Source: Chloroflexi bacterium 13_1_40CM_68_21 (lineage in GTDB: Bacteria > Chloroflexota > Limnocylindria > P2-11E). Taken from it: a stretch of 15,728 nucleotides of DNA. Positions 1-7,558 of this stretch are shown here, in pieces. The DNA is taken from NCBI GenBank assembly GCA_001917735.1, contig MNEO01000009.1, positions 1 through 15,728 on the forward strand, written 5' to 3'. The notes beneath the pieces were generated by a model. The model made no database searches. It worked only from the letters and a program-made list of their open reading frames with translations, and was not told the DNA's origin. Made by a program: the position numbers and the translations under genes. Every line of letters starts with the position of its first letter. Position 1 is the stretch's first letter.

Positions 1-795
1 GACGGCGTCTTCAAGCCCGACGGAGGCTCGATGTTCGGCGTCATCCCCAAGCCGCTCTGGGAGAAGGTCAAGCCCGCCGACGAGCGCAATCGCGTTGCCA
101 TGGACATGAATTGCTTGCTCATTCGCGATGCGGACCACGTCGTCGTGGTCGAGACGGGCGCCGGCACAAAGCTTCCCGCGAAGCAGCGCGAGATCTTTGG
201 CATCGAGACGCCCCGCCTCCTTGAGGAGCTGAAGGCCCGAGGGGTCGGGCCGGCCCAGGTCACGCTCGTGGTCAACACGCACCTGCACTTCGATCACTCG
301 GGCGGAAACACATACCGCGACGGTGACAAGATCGTTCCCACGTTCCCGCGCGCGAGCTACGTGTTCCAGCGCCTCGAGTGGGAGGATGCGATGCAGGCGA
401 ACGAGCGGACGCGCGGCTCATATCAGCCCGATGACTACGCGCCGCTCGACGCCGCCGGGAAGCTCGAGCTCATCGATGAGTCGGTCGAGATCCTGCCCGG
501 TGTGCGGCTGGATCGCGTCCACGGTCACACCCGTGGCACGCAGACGGTGCGCGTGAGCGATCGCGGTGAGACGCTCTTTTTTTCGAGCGACTTCATGCCC
601 GACCGCCACCACCTGCCCCTTCCGTGGATCTCCGCCTTCGACCTCTTCCCGCTCGACACGCTCGCCGCGAAGAGGCTCATCCTCCGCCGCGCCATCGATG
701 AGCGCTGGATCGTGGGGTTCACTCACGATCTGCCGCTGCTGGGGCGCATCTCTGAATCCGCTGGCAAGTACCGCTTTGACGAGGTGGCCGACTGA
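1..795 (+). CDS. MBL-fold metallo-hydrolase, 5' partial
   Basis: This is a metallo-beta-lactamase-fold hydrolase that probably hydrolyses an ester, lactone or thioester; the substrate cannot be read from the sequence. The frame is already open at base 1 and reads DGVFKPDGGS before the first ATG at 31. That fits the usual DGG-x-F-G-x-x-P-K-x-x-W opening of the family, so the real start lies upstream of the window and the ATG at 31 is internal. The metal-binding motif THLHFDH starts near base 277. A later HGHTRG (around 520-540) and a DFMPDRHH segment supply the third histidine and the bridging aspartate, and GFTHDLP near the C-terminus supplies the last histidine. The stop TGA (793-795) overlaps the start of the next gene by four bases, so the two are probably translationally coupled. 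The family assignment is firm; the substrate is unknown. Confidence 0.9.
   Translation, partial: DGVFKPDGGSMFGVIPKPLWEKVKPADERNRVAMDMNCLLIRDADHVVVVETGAGTKLPAKQREIFGIETPRLLEELKARGVGPAQVTLVVNTHLHFDHSGGNTYRDGDKIVPTFPRASYVFQRLEWEDAMQANERTRGSYQPDDYAPLDAAGKLELIDESVEILPGVRLDRVHGHTRGTQTVRVSDRGETLFFSSDFMPDRHHLPLPWISAFDLFPLDTLAAKRLILRRAIDERWIVGFTHDLPLLGRISESAGKYRFDEVAD
781..787 (+). promoter_or_regulatory. Shine-Dalgarno GAGGTGG that decides a CTG start
   Basis: GAGGTGG lies at the end of the hydrolase gene and four bases before the CTG at 792. It matches the 3' half of the consensus AAGGAGGTGA. Its position supports initiation at CTG 792 rather than at the GTG 100 bases downstream. Confidence 0.6.
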
Positions 796-1994
796 CCGAT
801 CTGCCAAAGGGCGCGTCGACGGTCATCGTCGGCGGCGGGGTCCTCGGTGTCGCGACGGCCTTCTTCCTGGGCGAGCGTGGCGAGCGCGATGTGCTCGTCC
901 TCGAGAAAGATCGGCTCGGATCGGGAACGACCAAGGGCGGCCTGGGCGGGATTCGGCATCAGTTCGTCGACGAGCTCGATATCCGCTTGTCGCAGCTCGC
1001 GACGGCGTTCTGGCACAACTTCGAAGACCGCACCGGCTCGCGGCACGATTTCCGCGAGCGCGGCTATCTCTTTATCGCGAATACTCAAGAGGGCGTCGCC
1101 GAGCTGCGTGAGCCCCTCCCGCTCTACGAGCGCCTCAAGGTGCCCGTCGAGATGGTCGGCCGCGTCGAGATCGCCGAGCTCGTGCCAGGGATGCGAGTCG
1201 ACGATCTCGCAGGTGGCCGCTTCTGCGGACGCGACGGCTATGGCGATCCCCTGGTCGCGCTCGCGGGCTTCGCGGCATCCGCGCACCTCGCCGGCGTCAC
1301 CTTCCGCGAAGGCGAGGCGGTCGTGTCGCTGCTCCGCGAGGGCGACCGCGTGACCGGCGTGCGCACGAGCTCCGGAAGCGTTCGCGCCGAGCGGGTGCTC
1401 GTCGCCACCGGCTGCTGGTCGTCCACGCTCTGCGCGACCGCGTCGGTCGCGGTCCCGATCTGGCCGTACCGTCGCTCGATCATGGAGTCGGCGCCCATCC
1501 CGCAGCTGGCGAACATACCGATGACCATCGAATGGGAGTCGGGGTTCCACTTTCGGCCGAAGGGCAGGGCCCAGCGCTTCGCGATGCCGAATCTCACCGC
1601 AGACGGCGGCGTGGAGAAGGGCCCGGCAGGTCCGCCCTCGGCGTATCCCGGCGACTTCGCGCCGCTCGAGGTGCCAGCGTCGCTCGAGCCGTGGGTTCGC
1701 GCGCGCGCGGCGTGGCGGCACCCCGCGTTCGCCGACCTGCGCATCGTCGATTCCTGGTCCTGCTACTACGAGATGACGCCGGACGACCACCCGATCGTCG
1801 GTGCCGTTCCCGGGGTCGCGGGACTGTATGTCGCCGCGGGATTCTCGGGCCACGGGTTCATGCACGCGCCCGCGACGGCGCAGCTCGTCGTCGAGGAGAT
1901 GCTCGACGGCCGCGCGCGGACGATCGACATCTCGGACCTCTCGCTCGAGCGCTTTCAAACGGGGCGCCGCCCCTTTAAGGCGACGGTGCTGTGA
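792..1994 (+). CDS. FAD-dependent oxidoreductase (DAO / sarcosine oxidase beta-like), CTG start
   Basis: This flavoenzyme of the glycine/D-amino acid oxidase (DAO) superfamily probably oxidises a secondary or N-methyl amine in the cytoplasm. From CTG 792 it has 400 residues. The FAD dinucleotide-binding motif VIVGGGVLG is at residues 11-19. It is followed by LEKDRLGSG, a GGIRHQF stretch typical of sarcosine oxidase beta-like proteins, and the C-terminal flavin motifs YYEMTPDDHPIVG and GFSGHGFMHAPA. An in-frame TGA at 777-779 limits the start to 780 or later. The only start-like codons ahead of the FAD motif are CTG 792 and CTG 801. The first GTG (891) would remove the whole FAD-binding motif. 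CTG 792 overlaps the upstream stop as CTGA and has a Shine-Dalgarno four bases before it. The gene ends in a GTGA overlap with the next one. The natural substrate is unknown. Confidence 0.88.
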   Translation: MTDLPKGASTVIVGGGVLGVATAFFLGERGERDVLVLEKDRLGSGTTKGGLGGIRHQFVDELDIRLSQLATAFWHNFEDRTGSRHDFRERGYLFIANTQEGVAELREPLPLYERLKVPVEMVGRVEIAELVPGMRVDDLAGGRFCGRDGYGDPLVALAGFAASAHLAGVTFREGEAVVSLLREGDRVTGVRTSSGSVRAERVLVATGCWSSTLCATASVAVPIWPYRRSIMESAPIPQLANIPMTIEWESGFHFRPKGRAQRFAMPNLTADGGVEKGPAGPPSAYPGDFAPLEVPASLEPWVRARAAWRHPAFADLRIVDSWSCYYEMTPDDHPIVGAVPGVAGLYVAAGFSGHGFMHAPATAQLVVEEMLDGRARTIDISDLSLERFQTGRRPFKATVL

Positions 1995-2668
1995 ACGTTC
2001 GGGTCCTCCACGGGACCGCACGGGCGGCCGACGCGACTGGCCACGCGGTCATCATCGATGTCTTCCGCGCGTTCACGACCGCCGCGTTCTGCATCGCCGC
2101 GGGGGCGAAGGAGATAGTCCTGGTGGCGAGCCATGAGGAGGCCCTCGCGATGAAGTCCAAGGACGCGGCACTATTCCTCACCGGGGAGATCGGTGGTCGA
2201 CCAATCCCGGGTTTCGACGCGGGGAACTCACCCACGGTGATCGAGCGGCTCGACCTCACCGGTCGACGGGTCGTGCAGCGCACCAGCTCGGGCACGCAGG
2301 CGGTGGTCGCCGCGAGCGCGAGGGCGGACGCACTTCTGGCCGCGTCGTTCGTTGTCGCGGAGGCGACCGTGCGCTACCTGCGGGCTCGCGCGCGCGACGT
2401 CACGCTCGTAGCTACGGACCAGCCCGCCGACGACGGAACCGGGCACGAGGACGAGCTCTGCGCCGGCTATCTGGAGGCGCTCCTACGTGGCGAGCCCGTC
2501 GATGTCGGCGCGATCGTCGATGAGATCTGGCGCCGCGAGGTCTACGACTGGCCGGACTGGTTTCCGCGGCGCGATGCCGAGCTCGCGAGCCAGGTCGATC
2601 GCTTCACGTTCGCGCTGCCGGTGCATCGCGAGAACGGCCTGTTGATCGCGCGGCCGGTCTTCTCCTAA
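1991..2668 (+). CDS. comB: ComB-family phosphatase (2-phosphosulfolactate phosphatase-like)
   Basis: The 225-residue product belongs to the ComB family of Mg2+-dependent phosphatases. The founding methanogen enzyme removes phosphate from 2-phosphosulfolactate on the route to coenzyme M. Family motifs appear in order: IDVFRAFTT (usually DVFRASTT), GEIGGRPIPGFDAGNSP, QRTSSGTQAV (usually T-T-N-G-T) and HEDELCAGYLEALL. The start is GTG 1991, which overlaps the upstream TGA (1992-1994); an AAGG sits at 1977-1980. Bacterial homologues are common outside coenzyme M producers and their substrate is usually unknown, so sulfolactate metabolism here is only an inference from family. The serines in place of T-N in the TSSGT motif are a mild departure. 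The stop TAA shares bases with the stop of the convergent AAA+ gene. Confidence 0.85.
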   Translation: MNVRVLHGTARAADATGHAVIIDVFRAFTTAAFCIAAGAKEIVLVASHEEALAMKSKDAALFLTGEIGGRPIPGFDAGNSPTVIERLDLTGRRVVQRTSSGTQAVVAASARADALLAASFVVAEATVRYLRARARDVTLVATDQPADDGTGHEDELCAGYLEALLRGEPVDVGAIVDEIWRREVYDWPDWFPRRDAELASQVDRFTFALPVHRENGLLIARPVFS

Positions 2669-4164
2669 CCCGCCCGCCAGCTCGTGCCGCCGTGCACCTG
2701 CACCGGGAATCCGCTCGGCCCCATCGCGCCCGGCAGAGGTCCTTCTTCTCCTGGCCGCGCGAACCCCGCGATCCGCTCCGCGAGCCGGCCGCCCTCGCTG
2801 AGCTCGTCCATGGCCTGGTCGAGATGCTTGTCGGTGACGCGCACCGCGCCCGCACCGTCGCCGTCGATCGCGCCGAATACCGTGGCGTTGCGAAGGAGCT
2901 CCTTGATGTACGCGGGGCTCGCGCCTTCGGTCCTCGCGATGAACCGGTCGAGATCGGCGACCTCGAGCCGGAGGCCGCGCCCGTAGAGCCCGAACAGCCT
3001 CCGGCGTGCGTCGGCGTCGGGGAGCGGCAGCGGAACCGCGAGGTCGACGCGGCCGGGCCGCGCCGCTAGCGCGGGCTCGAGGATGTCCGGCCGGTTCGTC
3101 GTGAGCACGAAGAGCACGTCGACGTCGTCGCGCAACCCGTCCATCTCGTTGAGCAGCTCGAAGAGCATGGGCTGCGTCTGCATGCCCGGCATGCCGCGCT
3201 CCTGAGCGATGAGGTCGACGTCCTCGACGACCACCATGCTCGGGGCGAGGATGCGTGCCATCTGCGCGACGGCGCCGATGAACCCGAGGCCGCGCCCGGT
3301 CGTGAGCAGGACGGTCCGGCCCTGCATGCGTCCCGCGAGGTACATCACGGTGAGCGTCTTGCCGGTGCCGGGCGATCCATAGAGCAGGAGACCGCGTTTG
3401 ATCGGGCGGCCGGCCGCGATGAGCCGCTCGGCGTGCTCGCTGAACGCGATCGCGTGCCGGTCGATACGTTCGAGGATGCCGCCCGGGAGGATCACGTCGT
3501 CACGGGCCACCGTCGGCAGCTTGTGGAAGGTGATGATCGTCTGGGGCCCGAAACCGAATTGCTGCGGGCCAAGCGAGACGATCTTGCCGCGGTAGACGTT
3601 GCGCTCGCCCATGAGCTTGGTGATCTCGGCCAGGAACCGTTGCGCGCTCGCGCGCTCCGGGGCCATCACTTCGACGCGCGCACGGGCCCTGGTCGGCCCC
3701 ATGTTGTCGTTCGGCCCAGAGACGAACGCGACGAGCGGCGCGCCCTCGGCCTTCATGAGGTAGAGCCCGAACTGCACGACCGGAAGCACGCGGTCGCCGT
3801 CGAGGTGGAAATTCACCCAGTCGACGGGGCCCTCGGCCAGACGGAGGCTGTACGGGGAGGTCCCGCGGTTCACGAAGTCCGAGAGGCCGAGACCCCAGTT
3901 CCGCTTGTTCTCGGCCGCGAGACCGATGAGCTCGGCGCTGTTGCCGGGACGCTCAAGGTACGCGTCCATCGCGACCTGTAGATTCGGCTGCTGAAAGCGC
4001 TCGAACTCCTCCGAGATCACCGGCATGCGCATCGGCTCGCTCCCGAGATGGTCGCGAAGCCGCTTGAGCAGCGGACCTTCTGGCACCTCCGCCCGGTTGA
4101 CGATGTCGTCGAGGAAGCGCTTGAAGAGCAGGCCGAATTCCTCCGGCGAGATCCGATCCTTCAT
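2665..4164 (-). CDS. AAA+ ATPase with BCS1-like Walker B
   Basis: This is a single-module AAA+ ATPase of 499 residues, presumably a protein or complex remodeller. Residues 1-255 are an N-terminal region I do not recognise. The Walker A GSPGTGKT is at residues 263-270. The Walker B segment reads VVVEDVD (311-317), where most AAA proteins have I-D-E-I-D. Sensor 1 TTN is at 355-357, arginine-finger residues lie in ARPGRVD (368-374), and a sensor-2-like GASPAYIKELLRNA is near 414-427. The E-D order in Walker B resembles BCS1-type AAA proteins. The frame is open further upstream, but that would run into the transporter gene; ATG 4164 lies 52 bases after the transporter stop. There is no Shine-Dalgarno; TACGCT ends seven bases before ATG, consistent with leaderless transcription. 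The gene may also be read from the transporter. No partner or substrate can be inferred. Confidence 0.88.
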   Translation of the reverse strand: MKDRISPEEFGLLFKRFLDDIVNRAEVPEGPLLKRLRDHLGSEPMRMPVISEEFERFQQPNLQVAMDAYLERPGNSAELIGLAAENKRNWGLGLSDFVNRGTSPYSLRLAEGPVDWVNFHLDGDRVLPVVQFGLYLMKAEGAPLVAFVSGPNDNMGPTRARARVEVMAPERASAQRFLAEITKLMGERNVYRGKIVSLGPQQFGFGPQTIITFHKLPTVARDDVILPGGILERIDRHAIAFSEHAERLIAAGRPIKRGLLLYGSPGTGKTLTVMYLAGRMQGRTVLLTTGRGLGFIGAVAQMARILAPSMVVVEDVDLIAQERGMPGMQTQPMLFELLNEMDGLRDDVDVLFVLTTNRPDILEPALAARPGRVDLAVPLPLPDADARRRLFGLYGRGLRLEVADLDRFIARTEGASPAYIKELLRNATVFGAIDGDGAGAVRVTDKHLDQAMDELSEGGRLAERIAGFARPGEEGPLPGAMGPSGFPVQVHGGTSWRAG

Positions 4165-4166
4165 GA

Positions 4167-4183
4167 AGGCGAGCGTATCGCCT
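4167..4183 (-). promoter_or_regulatory. hairpin and TANNNT hexamer just upstream of the AAA+ gene
   Basis: On the minus strand AGGCGA pairs with TCGCCT around the loop TACGC (6 bp), ending two bases before the ATG at 4164. The hexamer TACGCT (positions -13 to -8) spans the loop and the first base of the right arm, and matches the TANNNT pattern of a -10 element for a leaderless transcript. The two readings compete: a structured initiation region or a promoter core. No -35 is obvious. Confidence 0.3.
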
Positions 4184-4216
4184 GACGGGCGAGCGAGCCG
4201 CTTGTGCCTTTGCGGG

Positions 4217-5125
4217 TTAGGCCGCGCCCTCCGGAAGCGGCTGTCCTTCGGCCATCCGGAGCGTCGCGACACGAACACCGGCGAGGATCACGACCCCGCC
4301 GAGGAGCTGCAACGGCTGCGGCCGGTCGCCCAGGAAGACGACCGCCATGGCGAGCGTGAGGATCGGGACGAAGTACGAGGACATCGCGGCGATCCCCGCG
4401 CCGACCCGCCGCACCACCCAGTAGAAGAGCGTGAAGCTGCCGACCGTCACGACGATGGCGAGGTACAGCGCATCGATCCATACACCGGCGCTCCAGCCGC
4501 GAACGTCGCGGTACCCCTGCTCGAGGAACCCGAAGGGCAGGAGCAGCAGAGCGCCGATGGGCGCAGCGAGGATCACGACAGCGAGCGGGGAACGAGTGCG
4601 CAGCGTGAGCGTCCCGAGCGCGGTGTAGATCGCCCAGCACACCGCACCGGCGAGCATCAGCAGGTCGCCCAGGAGCCGCTGTCCCGAGAGCTCACCGCCG
4701 CTCTGTCCGGCCGCGATCACCAGCGCGGCCCCGATCGACGCGAGTACAAAGCCCGCGATCTTCGTGGGGCCGAGATGCTCGCCGAAGAACGATGCGGCGA
4801 TCGCCGTGAGGACCGGGATCGTCGTCGGAACGATGAGTGCGGCATCGGAGGCCGGCGCCATGGTCAGTCCGACGAAGACGAACGCGTTGTACCCGAGGTA
4901 GCCGAAGACCGCCGAGAGGACGATCGGCGCGAGACCGCCCGATCCGATCGGGGTGCGTGTCGCGAGCGCGATCGCCCCGAGCGCCATCGCCGCGATGATG
5001 AAGCGCACCGCGGAGAACTCGAGCGGTGGCGCGCTCGTCACCCCGAGCTTTCCCGCAATCCATCCTCCGCTCCACGCGAGCGCGACGCAGAACGCCGCGA
5101 GCGGCGTAACGAGCGAGCGCGGCAT
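4217..5125 (-). CDS. EamA/DMT-family transporter
   Basis: The 302-residue protein is an integral membrane transporter of the drug/metabolite transporter superfamily (EamA), which usually exports small metabolites or amino acids. It shows about ten hydrophobic segments arranged as two EamA repeats. The first opens with LAAFCVALAWSGGWIAGKLG and the second with LGDLLMLAGAVCWAIYTALG. The ends of the repeats carry the family-typical PVLTAIAASFFGEHL and PILTLAMAVVFLGDRPQ, each an E/D-rich turn after a P-rich helix. The start is ATG 5125, only 29 bases from the divergent epimerase start. There is no Shine-Dalgarno, but TATCGT sits at -12 to -7. The AAA+ gene follows on the same strand after 52 bases. 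The substrate is unknown. Confidence 0.9.
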   Translation of the reverse strand: MPRSLVTPLAAFCVALAWSGGWIAGKLGVTSAPPLEFSAVRFIIAAMALGAIALATRTPIGSGGLAPIVLSAVFGYLGYNAFVFVGLTMAPASDAALIVPTTIPVLTAIAASFFGEHLGPTKIAGFVLASIGAALVIAAGQSGGELSGQRLLGDLLMLAGAVCWAIYTALGTLTLRTRSPLAVVILAAPIGALLLLPFGFLEQGYRDVRGWSAGVWIDALYLAIVVTVGSFTLFYWVVRRVGAGIAAMSSYFVPILTLAMAVVFLGDRPQPLQLLGGVVILAGVRVATLRMAEGQPLPEGAA

Positions 5126-5131
5126 CCGGGA

Positions 5132-5137
5132 ACGATA
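5132..5137 (-). promoter_or_regulatory. candidate -10 element (TATCGT) for a leaderless transporter transcript
   Basis: TATCGT on the minus strand occupies -12 to -7 relative to the A of ATG 5125, the placement expected if transcription starts at the start codon. No Shine-Dalgarno is present. No convincing -35 was found. Confidence 0.35.
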
Positions 5138-5154
5138 CGTGGCACTCTGCGTCG

Positions 5155-6114
5155 ATGTTGCGTGTACTCGTCACCGGCATCACGGGCTTCGCGGGCAGTC
5201 ATGTTGCCGAACAGCTCGTCTCGAGTGGTGACGAGGTCCACGGCCTCGCACACGAGGATCCGCCGTTCGCCAATCTCGTCGCGATCCTGGATCGCGTCCG
5301 AATCTACGCAGGAGACATCACGCGCCTCGATGACCTGCGGTCGGCGCTAGCGGCGTCGCGGCCTGACGCGGTCGTGCATCTCGCGGGACAGGCCGTGCCC
5401 ACGCTCGCGAGCGCAGATCCGATCGCGGCCGTTCGCGTCAATGTGCTGGGCACATCCGCTCTCCTCACCGCGCTCGAGGAGCGGCCGAAGACGCGCCTGG
5501 TCATCGCGTCGAGCGCGGACGTTTACGGTGCGCCCGAGCGGATCCCGGTCGCTGAAGATGCGCCGCTCCGTCCCGCGAACGTCTACGCGGCGACGAAGGT
5601 CGCCGCCGAAGCCCTGACGCGAGAGTTCGGCGCGCGGCACGGCGCGCCCGTCGTGATCCTCCGCGCGGCGAACCAGAACGGTCCCCGGCAGCACCCCGGC
5701 CTCGCGGCCTCCGCGTTCGCGAAGCAGATCGCCGCGGCCGAAGTGGGAATCACGGAGCCCGTCGTCCGCCATGGCCGGCTCGACGCGGAGCGGGACTTCC
5801 TCGATGTCCGCGACATGGCGCGCGCCTACGTGGCCGCGCTCGCGCTCGACGAGAGCGGCACGTTCAACGTGGGGACCGGCCGAGCCGTCGCGATCGCGGA
5901 GATCCTCGACACGCTCATCGGCCTCGCGCGCATCCCGGTGCGCGCCGAGCTCGACCCGGGGAGGGTCCGCGGAGGAGATCCGACGAGACTCGCGCTGGAC
6001 GCGACGCACTTTCGCCAACGGACCGGTTGGTCGCCCCGGATCGGCCTCGTCGACTCGCTTCGCGATACGCTCGACTTCTGGCGGTCCGCCGTCAGACAGG
6101 GAGCCCCCGCTTGA
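5155..6114 (+). CDS. NAD-dependent epimerase/dehydratase, Rmd-like (GDP-4-keto-6-deoxymannose reductase family)
   Basis: This 319-residue extended short-chain dehydrogenase acts on a nucleotide sugar. The NAD(P)-binding motif TGITGFAG (residues 7-14) is followed by AGDITRLDDL. The catalytic set is SSADVYG (119-125) with Y144 and K148 in NVYAATK. ILRAANQNGPRQHPG and the LDAERDFLDVRDMARAY stretch resemble GDP-6-deoxy-lyxo-4-hexulose reductase (Rmd) more than UDP-glucose epimerases. Rmd makes GDP-D-rhamnose from the product of GDP-mannose dehydratase. The neighbouring phosphomannomutase and PGI/PMI would feed that pathway, which supports but does not prove the assignment. The start is ATG 5155, with no Shine-Dalgarno and only 29 bases to the divergent transporter. 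The stop overlaps the next gene as TTGA. Another NDP-sugar epimerase activity remains possible. Confidence 0.85.
   Translation: MLRVLVTGITGFAGSHVAEQLVSSGDEVHGLAHEDPPFANLVAILDRVRIYAGDITRLDDLRSALAASRPDAVVHLAGQAVPTLASADPIAAVRVNVLGTSALLTALEERPKTRLVIASSADVYGAPERIPVAEDAPLRPANVYAATKVAAEALTREFGARHGAPVVILRAANQNGPRQHPGLAASAFAKQIAAAEVGITEPVVRHGRLDAERDFLDVRDMARAYVAALALDESGTFNVGTGRAVAIAEILDTLIGLARIPVRAELDPGRVRGGDPTRLALDATHFRQRTGWSPRIGLVDSLRDTLDFWRSAVRQGAPA
6098..6103 (+). promoter_or_regulatory. Shine-Dalgarno AGGGAG supporting a TTG start
   Basis: AGGGAG lies seven bases before TTG 6111. It supports TTG as the start of the phosphomutase gene rather than an upstream start inside the epimerase gene. Confidence 0.6.
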
Positions 6115-7556
6115 AGATCGTCTTCGGCACCGACGGCTGGCGCGCGCGCATCGCGGAGGAGTACACCTTCGACGCCGTCCGCGTATGCGCCCAATCCGTC
6201 GCCGAATGGGTCGCCAGGAACGGCGGCGCCGACCGCGGGGTGGTCATCGGCTACGATCGCCGGTTCGCGTCCGAGCATTTTGCCGCGGCGGCGGCCGAGG
6301 TGGTCGCCGCCCACGACGTCAACGTGCACCTCGCCACTGCGGCGGCGCCGACGCAGTCCTTTTCGTGGGCGACGATGCGGCGAAAGGCAAAGGCGGGCAT
6401 AGTCATCACCGCGAGCCACAACCCTTGGACGGACAACGGATTCAAAGTCAAAGCCGAGACCGGTGCGGCCGCGGCGCCGGCGATGCTCGCAGAGCTCGAA
6501 GCGGTCATCCATCCGCTGGAGGCTCATCCCGAGCGGGTCCGCCGGATGACGCTCGACGACGCCAAGAAGAAAGGTCGCATCGAGTACTTCGACCCGGCTC
6601 CGGATTACCTGACGCACGTCGCCGAGCTCTTCGATCTCGAGGCCTTCCGTTCCGCCGGCTACACGGTGGTGTGCGAGACGCTCTTCGGGAGCGCGAGCGG
6701 CTATTTCCCGAAGCTCATCGGCGGCGGAAAGACGAAGGTTATCGAGCTCCATGGTGAGCGCAACCCCTACTTCGGCGGCGTGAATCCGGAGCCGATCCCG
6801 CCGAACATCGAGGAATTCCTTCGGCGCATCCCGGCCGTGCGCGCCGATGTCGGCCTCGCGGTCGATGGCGACGCCGACCGTGCGGGTCTCGCCGACGAGC
6901 AGGGTCGCTTCGTGACGACGCTCACGCTCTACGCGCTGCTCATGTGGTACCTGCTCGAGGTCCGGGGCCTCCGCAAGCCGGTCGTGAAGACGGTGAACAT
7001 GACCTCGATGATCGACCGCCTCGGCGCCAAGTACGGCGTCGAGGTGTACGAGGTGCCCGTCGGTTTCAAGTACATCGGCCCGAAGATGCAGGAGACGGGC
7101 GCGATGATGGGCGGGGAGGAATCGGGCGGTTTCGGATTCGCGATGCATCTGCCCGAGCGCGACGGGATCGTCGCTGACCTCTTCTTCCTCGACTTCATGC
7201 TGAAGACGAAGAAGACGCCGTCGGCGCTCATCGCCGAGCTCATGCGGATGGTGGGTCCTTCTCACTACATGCGACGCGACATGCACTTCGACGCGGCGTC
7301 GTACGAGAAGGAGAAGCTCCGCATCATGGCCGCGCTCGGCTCGGCGGCGCCGGAGAAGCTCGGCGGGCATCCGGTGGTCAGGATCGTGCAGCTCGACACG
7401 AAGGACGGCGCGAAGTTCTTCCTCGACGACGGCTCCTGGCTGCTCATTCGATTGTCCGGCACGGAGCCGCTCGTACGCGTGTACGCGGAGACGAAAGAGG
7501 AGCGCGAGCTCGGCCCGCTCCTCGACGCGGGCGAAAAGATGGTCAGAGGAGCGTAA
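6111..7556 (+). CDS. phosphoglucomutase/phosphomannomutase family protein, TTG start
   Basis: This alpha-D-phosphohexomutase interconverts hexose 6-phosphate and hexose 1-phosphate. From TTG 6111 it has 481 residues, starting with KIVFGTDGWRARI. The catalytic phosphoserine is S102 in ITASHNP. The Mg2+ loop is DGDADR (252-257), the sugar-binding loop is GGEESGG (334-340) and the phosphate-binding loop is RLSGTEP (447-453). The frame is open 28 codons further upstream, but the family's FGTDGWR opening normally lies near the N-terminus. TTG also forms a TTGA overlap with the epimerase stop and has AGGGAG seven bases before it. The downstream PGI/PMI starts two bases after the stop. Whether it prefers glucose or mannose cannot be told from the sequence; the context favours mannose 1-phosphate supply, possibly with both activities. 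Confidence 0.92.
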   Translation: MKIVFGTDGWRARIAEEYTFDAVRVCAQSVAEWVARNGGADRGVVIGYDRRFASEHFAAAAAEVVAAHDVNVHLATAAAPTQSFSWATMRRKAKAGIVITASHNPWTDNGFKVKAETGAAAAPAMLAELEAVIHPLEAHPERVRRMTLDDAKKKGRIEYFDPAPDYLTHVAELFDLEAFRSAGYTVVCETLFGSASGYFPKLIGGGKTKVIELHGERNPYFGGVNPEPIPPNIEEFLRRIPAVRADVGLAVDGDADRAGLADEQGRFVTTLTLYALLMWYLLEVRGLRKPVVKTVNMTSMIDRLGAKYGVEVYEVPVGFKYIGPKMQETGAMMGGEESGGFGFAMHLPERDGIVADLFFLDFMLKTKKTPSALIAELMRMVGPSHYMRRDMHFDAASYEKEKLRIMAALGSAAPEKLGGHPVVRIVQLDTKDGAKFFLDDGSWLLIRLSGTEPLVRVYAETKEERELGPLLDAGEKMVRGA

Positions 7557-7558
7557 AT

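Noticed and set aside
723..2021. Minus-strand open frame of 432 codons
   Set aside because: It is antisense to the oxidoreductase, has an arginine/glutamate/aspartate-rich composition typical of GC-rich shadow frames, and shows no recognisable motif.
4025..5350. Plus-strand open frame of 441 codons
   Set aside because: It is antisense to the DMT transporter; the translation is almost entirely Arg/Glu/Asp/His and has no fold-like pattern.
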